From Ardenticatenaceae bacterium (GTDB lineage Bacteria; Chloroflexota; Anaerolineae; Promineifilales; Promineifilaceae): DNA of 64,000 nucleotides. Under the pieces are notes generated by a model. That model ran no database searches, was not told where the DNA came from, and saw nothing but the letters and a program-made list of their open reading frames with translations. Shown one piece after another: positions 51,389 through 60,319 of this stretch. Location of the stretch: NCBI GenBank assembly GCA_030065875.1, contig JASJCR010000019.1:1-64000 (forward strand). The letters are read 5' to 3'. The position numbers were made by a program, and so were the translations under genes. How positions within the stretch are numbered: position 1 is the first letter of the stretch; every line of letters begins with the position of its first letter.

Positions 51389-52480
51389 TTACCCATCTCC
51401 TTTCGTTCCTGTGAGAAAATACGTCTGCATCTGCCCGCGTCCTTTGATCCACATCGGTTCACGAGCGGCAAATTGATAATTGTCTTTCAGCAGGGCATAG
51501 GTTTCTTCAGTGACGTGGATTTGCCCTTCGAGCCCCTGCTCTTCCAAGCGCTTGGCGATGTTTACCGTGTCTCCCCAAAAGTCATAGCTAAATTTGTAGC
51601 GGCCAATGACCCCGGCAATGACCGGGCCGCTGTTGATGCCAATACGCATTGAAAACCGGGTACCATTCGGGCTGGTAAAATTGCCGATCGCCTGCTGGAT
51701 GGCCAGCGCCAGCTGAGCAATGGAACGGGCGTGATTGGGGGAATGAATGGGAGCGCCCCCAACGGCCATGTACCCATCACCGATCGTTTTGACTTTTTCT
51801 ACCCCTAACTCTTCAGCCAGCTGGTCAAATCGGGAAAAAATGTCGTTGAGCAGGGTGACCAGCTCGATGGGGGGCATACCGTGAGCCAGCTGGGTAAAGT
51901 TGACGATATCGGCGAACAGCACGGTGACATTTTCAAAGCTGTCGGCAATCGTTTCTTCTCCCATTTTGAGGCGTTCGGCAACCGCATAAGGCAAGATATT
52001 TTGCAGCAGCTGCTCGCTGCGCAGTCGCTCAATCTCCAGCTGTTTGAGGTAAATTTTTTCTTGATCGGTGCGCCGCTTTTTTTGCATCGCCGCGTCAACA
52101 CGGGCCCTTAAAATGGTGTTGGTGATCGGCTTGCTAATATAATCGGTGGCGCCCAAATTGATCGATTTGATGACGCTCTCCAAATCGGTGAGGGCGGAGA
52201 TGATCAACACCGGAAGATCTTTAAACCGGGGTTGCCCTTTAAGCTCTTCTAAAACGTCAAATCCGGACATTTCCGGCATCATCAGGTCCAGCAATATTAG
52301 GTCAAACGGCTGGCGATACAGTTTTTCTAATCCCTCTCGCCCTCGATTGGCCACGTCAACCTTGTAGCCAAATGATTTGAGCTGAGTGGCTAATACCAGA
52401 CTGTTGACCTCACTGTCATCGATAATCAATATCGACACATCATCGGTTTGACTCTTAGCATTATTTTCTCTGTTTGTCAC
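51389..52480 (-). CDS. Receiver domain fused to class III adenylate cyclase
   Basis: 363 residues from a GTG at 52480. Receiver at the N-terminus: ILIIDDSEVN near residue 17, phosphorylated Asp in LILLDLMMPEMSGFD near 62 and ISKPIT near 113. A coiled-coil linker of about 40 residues follows. The class III cyclase catalytic domain spans about 180-345: VLFADIVNFTQLA (first metal Asp), VEKVKTIGDGYMAVGG (second metal region and adenine-specifying Lys) and FWGDTVNIAKRLE (adenine Asp and transition-state residues). It would make cAMP under control of a partner kinase that is not in the window. The GTG is flanked by TGTCAC and GTGACA, an inverted pair. The last codons lie in the ACCCA repeat. Confidence 0.93.
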   Translation of the reverse strand: MTNRENNAKSQTDDVSILIIDDSEVNSLVLATQLKSFGYKVDVANRGREGLEKLYRQPFDLILLDLMMPEMSGFDVLEELKGQPRFKDLPVLIISALTDLESVIKSINLGATDYISKPITNTILRARVDAAMQKKRRTDQEKIYLKQLEIERLRSEQLLQNILPYAVAERLKMGEETIADSFENVTVLFADIVNFTQLAHGMPPIELVTLLNDIFSRFDQLAEELGVEKVKTIGDGYMAVGGAPIHSPNHARSIAQLALAIQQAIGNFTSPNGTRFSMRIGINSGPVIAGVIGRYKFSYDFWGDTVNIAKRLEEQGLEGQIHVTEETYALLKDNYQFAAREPMWIKGRGQMQTYFLTGTKGDG

Positions 52481-52677
52481 GCCATGTATTGTGACACAAC
52501 AACCGCTATTTGACGAAATATTTGGGATAAAAATTTGGGAGCTTATAGAGGTGGAAAACGGCGGCAGAGCACAAAAAAATTTAAATCAGAAAAGAATGGA
52601 ACGAAAACACTTGCGAAAAAATTCACAAACGGACATAATAGCGCACAAATTTTGCCCCACTGCTGATCATTATCATT

Positions 52678-52729
52678 TTGATACAATTTTGCTGTTTGTG
52701 ATAAAATGTTCGATGTTTGAAAAACATCG
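52678..52729 (+). promoter_or_regulatory. Promoter and leader hairpin of the nuo operon
   Basis: TTGATA (52678-52683) and TAAAAT (52702-52707) with an 18-base spacer form a reasonable promoter. The transcript would start near a perfect hairpin CGATGTTT-GAA-AAACATCG (52711-52729), then TTTATT, which could stabilise or attenuate the long complex I message. nuoA starts 32 bases after it. Confidence 0.5.
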
Positions 52730-52761
52730 TTTATTACCCTGGTACCTACCGAAGTGAATCA

Positions 52762-53130
52762 ATGAATGTAGATTATTTGATGCCTTATGTGCCTGTGGCG
52801 GTCTTGTTGGGGATTGCTCTGTTCCTGGCGCTCTTGCTGCCCATTTTGTCCGTTTCTCTGGGTCCAAAACGGCCGCATTTCCGTAAAATGCAGCCATACG
52901 AATCGGGTATGACGGCCGTGGGCAAGGCGCAGCGTCGTTATCCCGTCAAATTTTACCGCGTAGCGGTCTTGTTTATCTTGTTTGATATCGACATTATCCT
53001 AATCATGCCCTGGGCGGTTGCTTTGCGTGATTTAGGATTATTTGGCCTGGGTGCGGTGATGATTTTTATTGCCATATTTATCATCGGCGACTTATGGGCC
53101 TGGAAAAAGGGGTTGCTTGAATGGGATTAG
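52762..53130 (+). CDS. nuoA: NADH-quinone oxidoreductase subunit A
   Basis: 122 residues from ATG 52762. Three membrane helices, near residues 9-30, 60-80 and 90-108. The conserved QPYESGM segment near residue 42 and [22 protein letters not shown] near 63 (described by its ends) are the subunit A signature. It is a membrane-arm subunit near the quinone site of complex I. It opens an operon that follows the standard order A to L; its end overlaps the nuoB start by ten bases. Confidence 0.96.
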   Translation: MNVDYLMPYVPVAVLLGIALFLALLLPILSVSLGPKRPHFRKMQPYESGMTAVGKAQRRYPVKFYRVAVLFILFDIDIILIMPWAVALRDLGLFGLGAVMIFIAIFIIGDLWAWKKGLLEWD

Positions 53131-53603
53131 AACAAAAAGCTGGTGATTTGGGCATTGTGACCCATCGTCTTGAAGATTTGGTAAATTGGGGGCGGACCAA
53201 TGCCATGTGGCCGCTGCTGTTTGGTTTGGCCTGCTGTGCCATTGAAATGATGGCTTCTCAGGCGGCCCATTATGACGCCTCTCGTTTTGGGATGGAGCTA
53301 AATCGGCCGGCGCCCCGTCAGGCCGACCTGATGATTGTGGCCGGCCGCGTCTCGCGCAAAATGGCCCCGGTTGTCCGCCGCCTCTATGATCAAATGCCGG
53401 AACCGAAATGGGTGATTGCCATGGGAGACTGTGCGTCCTGTGGGGGGATATTTAACAACTACGCCATCGTCCAGGGGGTTGATGAAATTATCCCGGTTGA
53501 TATTTACGTGGCTGGCTGCCCACCGCGGCCGGAGGCGCTGATCGACGGCATTATGACCCTTCACGAAAGCATCCGGCAAGAATCATTTAAGGATTGGGCA
53601 TAA
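53121..53603 (+). CDS. nuoB: NADH-quinone oxidoreductase subunit B
   Basis: 160 residues. It holds the N2 cluster next to the quinone: the tandem cysteines in LACCAIEMM near residue 36, [10 protein letters not shown] near 102 and [15 protein letters not shown] near 132. The length and motif spacing are those of the NuoB/PSST family. It begins inside nuoA (ten-base overlap) and is followed by an 85-base gap of AT-rich repeat before nuoC. Confidence 0.97.
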   Translation: MGLEQKAGDLGIVTHRLEDLVNWGRTNAMWPLLFGLACCAIEMMASQAAHYDASRFGMELNRPAPRQADLMIVAGRVSRKMAPVVRRLYDQMPEPKWVIAMGDCASCGGIFNNYAIVQGVDEIIPVDIYVAGCPPRPEALIDGIMTLHESIRQESFKDWA

Positions 53604-53606
53604 TTG

Positions 53607-53668
53607 GGAAAATTATCAATTGTCAATAGCCAATTATCAATAGCTAATAACCAATAACCAGTAACCAA
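53607..53668. repeat. AT-rich CAATAGCTAATAACC words between nuoB and nuoC
   Basis: TTATCAATTGTCAATAGCC and AATAGCTAATAACCAATAACC are short-word repeats of the TTAGTTATTGGTTATTAG family also seen at 9620-9670, 28634-28666 and 55548-55650. No coding content. Confidence 0.7.
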
Positions 53669-53688
53669 TTATTACAAGTCAAAAACAC

Positions 53689-54240
53689 ATGAGTAACAAC
53701 TTCGACGAACTGGTTCTAGAAAAAATCAAGGCTGCCTTTCCCGAGGCTGTCGAAGAGGTCATCGATTTTCGCGAGGAACGGACGATTGTGGTGGAGATGG
53801 ACAAGCTCCATGCGATCTGCAAAATGCTGCGCGAAGATCCAAAGCTAAATTACGACTTCCTGACCGATGTGGTTGCCGACGACATGCTTCCAGCATATCC
53901 GCGCTTTGCGGTCAACTATCATTTGCGGTCGATGTCCAACGCCCACGACTTTCGCCTGCGGACGTTTGTTGAAGACCCGGATGAAGGGCCGCAAACGGTC
54001 GGAGATATCTGGAACGTCGGGACGTGGCTGGAAATGGAAGTTTATGACCTGATGGGTATTCAGTTTGCCGGAAACGGCAGCCTGCGTCGCCTCTTTTTGC
54101 CGGAGGATTGGGTTGGTTTCCCCCTGCGCAAAGATTATCCGCTGGGCTACGAAGAAGTTCAGTTTTCGTTTAACTGGGAAGCGATTGAGGCGAAGAAGCC
54201 TTATGCCGGCCGCACGATGGTGCCGGATGAGAATAAATAA
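53689..54240 (+). CDS. nuoC: NADH-quinone oxidoreductase subunit C
   Basis: 183 residues, the single (non-fused) form. The conserved region reads FAVNYHLRSM near residue 83, VGDIWNVGTWLEMEVYDLMGIQFAGN near 104 (described by its ends) and RRLFLPEDWVGFPLRKDYPLGYEEVQF near 128, the signature of the 30 kDa subunit. It is a peripheral-arm subunit linking NuoB and NuoD. No Shine-Dalgarno is seen upstream; the gap is repeat sequence. A 42-base spacer with a small ATCCGT-TTA-ACGGAT stem leads to nuoD. Confidence 0.96.
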   Translation: MSNNFDELVLEKIKAAFPEAVEEVIDFREERTIVVEMDKLHAICKMLREDPKLNYDFLTDVVADDMLPAYPRFAVNYHLRSMSNAHDFRLRTFVEDPDEGPQTVGDIWNVGTWLEMEVYDLMGIQFAGNGSLRRLFLPEDWVGFPLRKDYPLGYEEVQFSFNWEAIEAKKPYAGRTMVPDENK

Positions 54241-54282
54241 ATCCGTTTAACGGATTCCGTCAGAGAGACAAAAGAGGCCAAT

Positions 54283-55545
54283 ATGACGATCTTTATCCCT
54301 GGTCAACAAGGAGATTCGGTTCAAGAATTAACCGTCGAAGAGCTGCGCAACAAGATCGGGACGGGGATGGAAATTGAGAGCGAAGACAACATGCTTCTGA
54401 GCATGGGACCGCAACATCCCAGCACCCACGGTGTTTTGCGTTTGCTGGTGGAGCTCGATGGGGAACGCGTGGTCAACCTGGCTCCGGATATCGGATTTTT
54501 GCATACCGGTATCGAAAAAAATATGGAAGCCAAGACGTACACCAAGGCGTTGGTCATGACCGACCGGATGGATTATCTGTCGCCGATGTCAAACAACCTG
54601 GGGTACATCCTGGCGATTGAAAAGCTGTTGGGGATCGAAGCGCCGCCCCGAGCGCAGGCGATTCGCACAATTTTGGTCGAATTGGCTCGTATCGGCAGTC
54701 ATCTCGTATGGCTGGGCACTCACGCGCTCGACCTGGCCGCCATGACCGTGTTCCTCTACTGTTTCCGCGAGCGGGAATACATTCTCGACATCTTTGAGAT
54801 GGTCTCCGGCCAGCGTATGATGGTCAGCTACTTCCGACCGGGCGGCGTCTGGCGCGACGTACCGGCCGAATTTGAGCCGCAAATGCGCAAATTCCTCAAA
54901 TTTATGCCTTCGCGGATCGCTGATTACGAAGGGCTTCTCAAAAAGAACCCGATCTTTATGAAGCGCACCAAAGAGGTGGGCTATATCTCCGGTGAAGACG
55001 CGATTTCCTGGGGGCTGACCGGCCCGAGTTTGCGTGGCTCAGGTGTGGATTGGGATATTCGCAAAGTGTACCCCTACCTTCTATACGATCAACTGGATTT
55101 TGACGTGCCCGTCTATAACGAAGGGGACGTTTACGCGCGTTATCTCTGCCGTATGGACGAGATGAGAGAAAGTCTGCGGATTATTCAGCAGGTCATGGAC
55201 AATATGCCGGACGGCCCGGTTAACTCCGATGACCGCAAGGTGGTCCCTCCGCCTCGGGCTGAACTCGGCCGCAGCATGGAAGCGGTCATTCACCACTTCA
55301 AATTGTGGACCGAAGGGTTTAAAGCACCGGAAGGGTTTGTCAAGGTGAGCATTGAATCTCCGCGTGGTGAATTTATGACCTATCTGCGTGGCGATGGTGG
55401 TCCCAAACCGGCACGCGTTCACTTCCGCACCCCTTCTTATGTCAACCTGGCTGCCCTGCCCACCATGTCGAAAGACCTTTACGTGGCTGATCTTGTCTCA
55501 ATTATTGGATCGATTGATATTGTTTTGGGAGAGATTGATCGATAA
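54283..55545 (+). CDS. nuoD: NADH-quinone oxidoreductase subunit D
   Basis: 420 residues; AGAGG lies six bases before the ATG. The first 35 residues are an extension, then the 49 kDa subunit begins: LLSMGPQHPSTHGVLRLL near residue 40, IGFLHTGIEKNMEAKTY near 70, the conserved LTGPSLRGSGVDWDIRK near 245 and RVHFRTPSYVNL near 384. It carries the quinone-binding His/Tyr with NuoB. A repeat-filled gap of 130 bases follows before nuoE. Confidence 0.97.
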   Translation: MTIFIPGQQGDSVQELTVEELRNKIGTGMEIESEDNMLLSMGPQHPSTHGVLRLLVELDGERVVNLAPDIGFLHTGIEKNMEAKTYTKALVMTDRMDYLSPMSNNLGYILAIEKLLGIEAPPRAQAIRTILVELARIGSHLVWLGTHALDLAAMTVFLYCFREREYILDIFEMVSGQRMMVSYFRPGGVWRDVPAEFEPQMRKFLKFMPSRIADYEGLLKKNPIFMKRTKEVGYISGEDAISWGLTGPSLRGSGVDWDIRKVYPYLLYDQLDFDVPVYNEGDVYARYLCRMDEMRESLRIIQQVMDNMPDGPVNSDDRKVVPPPRAELGRSMEAVIHHFKLWTEGFKAPEGFVKVSIESPRGEFMTYLRGDGGPKPARVHFRTPSYVNLAALPTMSKDLYVADLVSIIGSIDIVLGEIDR

Positions 55546-55547
55546 AA

Positions 55548-55650
55548 AATTAGTTTATTTGTGTATTAGTTTATTCGCATATTGGTAAATTGAGTTGCCT
55601 GTTAATCAGATTTACCAATAAACAAATATACCAATAAACTAATATCTAAA
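55548..55650. repeat. AT-rich inverted repeat between nuoD and nuoE
   Basis: TTAGTTTATTTGTGTATTAG and ATTCGCATATTGGTAAAT pair with ATTTACCAATAAACAAATATACC and AATAAACTAAT, so nearly the whole gap folds into a long AT-rich stem. Confidence 0.75.
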
Positions 55651-55675
55651 TCCTGTCGATTAGTGGACTGTTTTT

Positions 55676-56215
55676 ATGCTAAAAGAAAAATACGCCAAAG
55701 AAATCGAAAGCCTCCTGGCTCGCTATCCAGAAGACAAAAAAGTGTCGGCCATTCTGTCGCTGATGCACATCGCCCAAAAAGAGTATGGCTATATGTCTCA
55801 GGAGGCGAAAGAAGAAGTGGCCGATATTTTGGGGATTGACCCCACCCATGTGCTCTCCATCACCGGATTTTACTCCCTTTACTATGAAGAGCCGGTGGGG
55901 GAGTACGTCCTCGAAATTTGCAACGACCTCGCCTGTGCCCTGCGCGGTGCCGATGAATTTATCGACATGGCCTGCCAGAAGCTGGGCGTCCAAAAAGATG
56001 AAATAACCCCAGACGGCCTCTTTTCCATCAAAAACGTCATGTGTCTGGGCGCTTGCGATCGCGCACCAATGCTGCAGTGCAACCTGAAATTCCACGAACA
56101 CCTGGATGAAGAGAAGTTTGATCAATTAATCGACCATTATCGCCAGCGGGCGGCCGAAGGTGATGATCGAGCCCATGAGGTTGTGGACAAAATTTTGATT
56201 GAAACCCACCATTAA
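55676..56215 (+). CDS. nuoE: NADH-quinone oxidoreductase subunit E
   Basis: 179 residues, the 24 kDa subunit with the N1a [2Fe-2S] cluster. Ligand pattern EICNDLACALRG near residue 80 and VMCLGACDRAP near 121 gives the four cysteines. The N-terminal helical part (AILSLMHIAQKEYGYMSQEAKEEVADIL near 22-50, described by its ends) also fits. It lies in the NADH-oxidising module with NuoF and NuoG. No ribosome site is obvious before the ATG. Confidence 0.96.
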   Translation: MLKEKYAKEIESLLARYPEDKKVSAILSLMHIAQKEYGYMSQEAKEEVADILGIDPTHVLSITGFYSLYYEEPVGEYVLEICNDLACALRGADEFIDMACQKLGVQKDEITPDGLFSIKNVMCLGACDRAPMLQCNLKFHEHLDEEKFDQLIDHYRQRAAEGDDRAHEVVDKILIETHH

Positions 56216-56312
56216 GGTTTGCAAAGTACCAAGGTTTATCTCCTCAGAGTGAATTACCTTTTTTTGCCCTTTTAATTTTGAAGTGTAAGTTGTTGAAGCA
56301 TAAGGAATCAAA

Positions 56313-57587
56313 TTGGCTATGACCCATATCATTCTCCGCCATCACGATGTTGAGAACATCCACGAACTGTCTGTTTATCAGGCCAACGGCGGCTATGAAG
56401 GATTAAAAAAAGCGTTTAGCCTCGGGCCAAAAGCGGTCATCGACGAGGTCAAAAAAGCGGTCGTGCGCGGCCGTGGTGGGGCCGGCTTCCCGGCTGGGCT
56501 CAAGTGGGGATTTATCCCCGGTGGCGATATGCAAAAATATATCGTCATCAACACCGACGAATCGGAAACCGGCACCTTTAAAGATCGCGAAATTCTGGAG
56601 AAGAACCCTCATCAGGTGATCGAAGGGGCGCTCATCGCCGCATATGCCGTCGGAGCGACTAAAATTTACAACTATTGGCGTGGCGAATATATGGATGCCG
56701 CCTACGCCTGTGAGAAAGCGATCAAAGATTGTTACGCCAGCGGGCTGCTGGGCGAAAATATCCTTGGCTCTGGCTTCTCCTGTGACTTCTACAATCATTT
56801 TGGGGCCGGGGCGTATATCTGCGGTGAAGAGACTGCGCTGCTTAATTCCCTGATGGGTGATCTGGGCCAGCCGTGGTCGAAACCGCCATTTCCCGCCCAG
56901 GAAGGGCTGTATGGCAAGCCAACCGTCGTCAACAACGTCGAAACCCTGGCCAACATTGCCCCAATCCTGGTGAACGGTGCCGACTGGTATGTCGGTTTGG
57001 GGACCGATCAGAGCAACGGGATCAAGGTTGTTTGCCTGAGCGGCCACGTCAACCGGCCGGGCAATTACGAAATCGAGATGGGCAAAGTGACCTATCACCA
57101 GTTAATTTACGGAGAGGAGTACGGCCAGGGGATGCGCGACGATAAAGGGTTTAAAGCGCTCCTGCCTTCCGGTGGTTCCGGACCGGTTGTCACTGCCGAC
57201 GCGCTTGATGCGGACGTTTCTTTTGAAGGACTCAATCCGTTTGGGTCGATGATGGGCTCCGCTTCGATTATCGTCATGGATGAGGATACCGACATGGTGT
57301 GGGCCACTGAAAAAATGACCCACTTCTTCAAGCATGAATCGTGTGGCAAGTGTACCCCCTGCCGGGAAGGAACGTTCTGGCTGGAAAAACTTCTCATCAA
57401 AATCAACAAAGGTCGCGGTACTCAGGAAGACATTCAAAAACTGGAGCGGGTTGCCACTCAAATCCAGGGTAAATGTTTGTGCGCCCTCGGTGAATTTGCC
57501 ACAAGCCCGGTTTTGTCAACTATCAAACACTTCATGGATGAGTACAAGGCCAAAGTAAATACGGCCGTGCCGGTTCCGGCCGATTAA
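56313..57587 (+). CDS. nuoF: NADH-quinone oxidoreductase subunit F
   Basis: 424 residues, the NADH-binding 51 kDa subunit. FMN/NADH site GRGGAGFPAGLKWGF near residue 51, NTDESETGTFKDRE near 80, GAGAYICGEETALLNSL near 167, and the N3 cluster ligands ESCGKCTPCREG near 345 with a later Cys in GKCLCALGEFA. I take the TTG at 56313 as start because AAGGA is six bases before it; the ATG at 56319 would be 12 bases away. It is co-transcribed with the nuoE and nuoG genes. Confidence 0.96.
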   Translation: MAMTHIILRHHDVENIHELSVYQANGGYEGLKKAFSLGPKAVIDEVKKAVVRGRGGAGFPAGLKWGFIPGGDMQKYIVINTDESETGTFKDREILEKNPHQVIEGALIAAYAVGATKIYNYWRGEYMDAAYACEKAIKDCYASGLLGENILGSGFSCDFYNHFGAGAYICGEETALLNSLMGDLGQPWSKPPFPAQEGLYGKPTVVNNVETLANIAPILVNGADWYVGLGTDQSNGIKVVCLSGHVNRPGNYEIEMGKVTYHQLIYGEEYGQGMRDDKGFKALLPSGGSGPVVTADALDADVSFEGLNPFGSMMGSASIIVMDEDTDMVWATEKMTHFFKHESCGKCTPCREGTFWLEKLLIKINKGRGTQEDIQKLERVATQIQGKCLCALGEFATSPVLSTIKHFMDEYKAKVNTAVPVPAD

Positions 57588-57595
57588 ATTGTCAA

Positions 57596-57668
57596 ACCTG
57601 TCACGGATTAGCATAGATTAACCCGGATTTTGAACTCCATCTGTGCCGATTCGTGTTAATCCGTAGCC
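57596..57668. repeat. CACGGATTAGCATAGATTAACCCGGATT repeat between nuoF and nuoG
   Basis: CACGGATTAGCATAGATTAACC and ATTCGTGTTAATCCG pair across a short loop. It belongs to the same word family as the copies at 33799 and 44055, but is a shortened variant. Confidence 0.7.
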
Positions 57669-57687
57669 AAAATATTTGAAAAACATT

Positions 57688-60237
57688 ATGAGCGATTTGG
57701 TCACCATATTTGTAGATGGAATTGAACTTCAAGTTGAACAGGGCGCAACCGTTGTCGACGCTTCCAAGCGAGTAGACGTTGATATTCCGGTATTCTGCCA
57801 TCATCCTAAACTCGAGCCGGTCGGCATGTGCCGCATGTGTCTGGTCGAAATCGGAATGCCCATGCGCGATCGCGCTACCGGTGAACCGGTCTTGGAAGAA
57901 GATGGTTCACCCCAAATCAACTGGGGGCGCGGCCTGCAAACCGGCTGTACCGTCCGCGTTGCTGACGGGATGCGCGTGCGCACCACCACCGATGTGGTCG
58001 ACGAGGCGCGTGAAAACGTCATCGAATTTTTACTGACCAGTCATCCGCTCGACTGCCCGATTTGCGACAAGGGTGGGGAGTGTCCGCTGCAAAACCTGAC
58101 GATGGCCCACGGTTTGGGTGAAAGTGCCTTTGACTTTGACAGCAAGATGCAAAACGAAAAGCACGTTCCTCTGGGAGAATTGATTTTCCTCGATCGCGAG
58201 CGGTGTATTCAGTGTGCTCGCTGCACCCGTTTTCAGGACGAAATAGCTGATGATCCGGTTATCGGGTTTCACAATCGCGGCCGGGCGCTAGAGATCGTTA
58301 CCCTTTCTGATCCCGGTTTTGACAGCTACTGGAGCGGCAATACCACAGACATTTGTCCGGTAGGGGCCCTCACCACCGCTGATTTTCGCTTTGGTGCCCG
58401 TCCCTGGGAGTTAATCCCGGTCGCCAGCATCTCTCCTCACGGCCCGGAAGGGGCCAACATCACCATGAGCACCCGCCAGGAAGCCAAATCAGGCGGCCGG
58501 GTGGTCATTAAGCGCATCATGCCCCGTCAGAATGAGCTGGTTAACGAAATTTGGATTTCCGATCACACCCGCTTTGTTCACCACTTTGCTGATGCGGCCG
58601 ATCGCCTGACCAAGCCGCTCATCCGCAAGGGTGGGGTTTTGGTTGAAACCGACTGGGATACCGCCTTGACCACCGTGGCTGAAAAATTGCAGGCGGCCGG
58701 CAGCAGCGCGGCCGGGTTGAGCGGCGACCGGCCGAGCAACGAAGATTTATTTGCCTTTCAAAAACTTTTCCGTCAGGGGTTGAAGAGTCACCATATCGAT
58801 TTGGCCGCCAGCCGCATCGCCGGTGGGGACGTGACCGCCCAGGTGGGGATTGCCTCCGGCAGCAACTTGCTAGATCTTGGTCGTGGAGACGTGATTGTCG
58901 TCGTGGCCAGCGACCTCCATGAAGAAGCCCCGATTTGGTGGCTGCGGGTGAAGCAGGCGGCCGAGCGCGGGGCGCAGCTGGTCGTACTCAACGTGCGGCC
59001 GACCCGACTCGATAAATTTGCTACCCACCTCGTTCATTACCCGGTTGGTGAAGCGGTGGCCACCGTGCGCCAGCTGCTCGGGGCCGCTCAAATCTCTGAT
59101 GGCGCGTCCGATCAAATCGGTAAAATTGCTGAGGCAATCGTTGGAGCGACCAACGTGGTGGCCTTTTACGGATATGAAGGGCTTACTTATGCTGAAACAG
59201 ATGTTTTAGCCAAGAGCCTGGCCAATCTGCTGCAGGTCAAAAACAGCGATGGGCACAGCCACGTCGGTCGGGTCAACAACGGGTTAATCGCCGTTTGGCC
59301 GCACAATAATACGCAGGGGGCGTGGGATATGGGGATTCATCCCGCATTGGCTCCTGGATATCAATCTGTCGATCAGCCCGGGCGTTCGGCCGCCGAGATT
59401 TACAGCGGAGTGCAGGACGGCACGGTCCAAACCTTGTTTGTTATGGCGGCAGACCCGGTGGGGGACGGCCTGATGAACGGCCGTGGGCTCCTTGATTTCC
59501 TGGTCGTGCAGGAGCTGTTCCTGACCGAAACCGCCAAAGTGGCTGATGTGGTCCTGCCAGCTCAAAGCTGGGCCGAGCGAGATGGCACCTTCACCAATGG
59601 TGAGCGGCGCGTACAGCGCTACTACCCGGCGATCCAGCCGGTCGGTGAAAGCCGGCCGGATTGGCAAATTATCGAGCAGATCGGTCACAAGATGGGCTTG
59701 GATAAACCTCACTTTGCCGCCAGCCTCGTCTTCAAAAAAGGGATTGCGGCCGGTGTGCCCCAATATAGCGACATGGATTATCGCTCGATTGCCAAAGTTG
59801 AAAAGCAGTACCCGGATGTAGGTGGAGAAGATCTTTACTACGGCGGGACTTCGTACGAAAATAAACATGGCCTGGGTCAACAGTGGACCTCAGCCGCAGA
59901 AAGTGGCGATGTGGCCATGTTTACCGTTCCAGACGTGACCCCGTCTGCCGCAGGCGCACTGCCTGTCATTCGGACGGCCGCGCTATACACTCCTGGCACG
60001 TTGATCAACCGCTCAGACGTTTTGTCTCCGCGAATGGCTCAACCCACCCTGCATCTGCATGCGGCCGATGCAGATCGTCTGAGTATCGCCACCGGGGATG
60101 CGGTTATCGTGTCGGTGAATGGCCAGTCGCTGCAGCTTTCCGCCCACGTCAATGGGGCCGCTCCTCAGGGACTGGCGCTCATCAATGGGGTATCATATGC
60201 GGCCGGCGTGCTCGATGCCAAAATTGAAACAGCCTGA
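57688..60237 (+). CDS. nuoG: NADH-quinone oxidoreductase subunit G
   Basis: 849 residues from ATG 57688. N-terminal [2Fe-2S] ferredoxin domain (VFCHHPKLEPVGMCRMCLVE near residue 34 in outline), the His-Cys3 [4Fe-4S] motif HPLDCPICDKGGECPLQ near 117, then CIQCARCTRFQDEI near 172 and the fourth cysteine in DICPVGALT near 222. The following 600 residues are a molybdopterin oxidoreductase-like domain that in complex I carries no metal, ending with a beta-barrel lobe (VIVSVNGQSLQL). It is the largest subunit of the peripheral arm. Confidence 0.96.
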   Translation: MSDLVTIFVDGIELQVEQGATVVDASKRVDVDIPVFCHHPKLEPVGMCRMCLVEIGMPMRDRATGEPVLEEDGSPQINWGRGLQTGCTVRVADGMRVRTTTDVVDEARENVIEFLLTSHPLDCPICDKGGECPLQNLTMAHGLGESAFDFDSKMQNEKHVPLGELIFLDRERCIQCARCTRFQDEIADDPVIGFHNRGRALEIVTLSDPGFDSYWSGNTTDICPVGALTTADFRFGARPWELIPVASISPHGPEGANITMSTRQEAKSGGRVVIKRIMPRQNELVNEIWISDHTRFVHHFADAADRLTKPLIRKGGVLVETDWDTALTTVAEKLQAAGSSAAGLSGDRPSNEDLFAFQKLFRQGLKSHHIDLAASRIAGGDVTAQVGIASGSNLLDLGRGDVIVVVASDLHEEAPIWWLRVKQAAERGAQLVVLNVRPTRLDKFATHLVHYPVGEAVATVRQLLGAAQISDGASDQIGKIAEAIVGATNVVAFYGYEGLTYAETDVLAKSLANLLQVKNSDGHSHVGRVNNGLIAVWPHNNTQGAWDMGIHPALAPGYQSVDQPGRSAAEIYSGVQDGTVQTLFVMAADPVGDGLMNGRGLLDFLVVQELFLTETAKVADVVLPAQSWAERDGTFTNGERRVQRYYPAIQPVGESRPDWQIIEQIGHKMGLDKPHFAASLVFKKGIAAGVPQYSDMDYRSIAKVEKQYPDVGGEDLYYGGTSYENKHGLGQQWTSAAESGDVAMFTVPDVTPSAAGALPVIRTAALYTPGTLINRSDVLSPRMAQPTLHLHAADADRLSIATGDAVIVSVNGQSLQLSAHVNGAAPQGLALINGVSYAAGVLDAKIETA

Positions 60238-60247
60238 TTAAAAATTT

Positions 60248-60300
60248 AGCCGCGGATAACACAGGTTTCTTCTCTGTGAAAATCTACGGATAAAAAAACG
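60248..60300. repeat. GCCGCGGATAACACAGG repeat between nuoG and nuoH
   Basis: CCGCGGATAACACAGGTTTC and CTGTGAAAATCTACGGAT are a short, imperfect member of the GGATTAACACGG family with inverted ends. It fills the 82-base gap. Confidence 0.6.
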
Positions 60301-60319
60301 CAACAGTAGAGAAATATTT

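Noticed and set aside
52491-52757. Plus-strand 88-codon frame before nuoA
   Set aside because: No ribosome site, biased composition, overlaps the predicted nuo promoter and leader hairpin.
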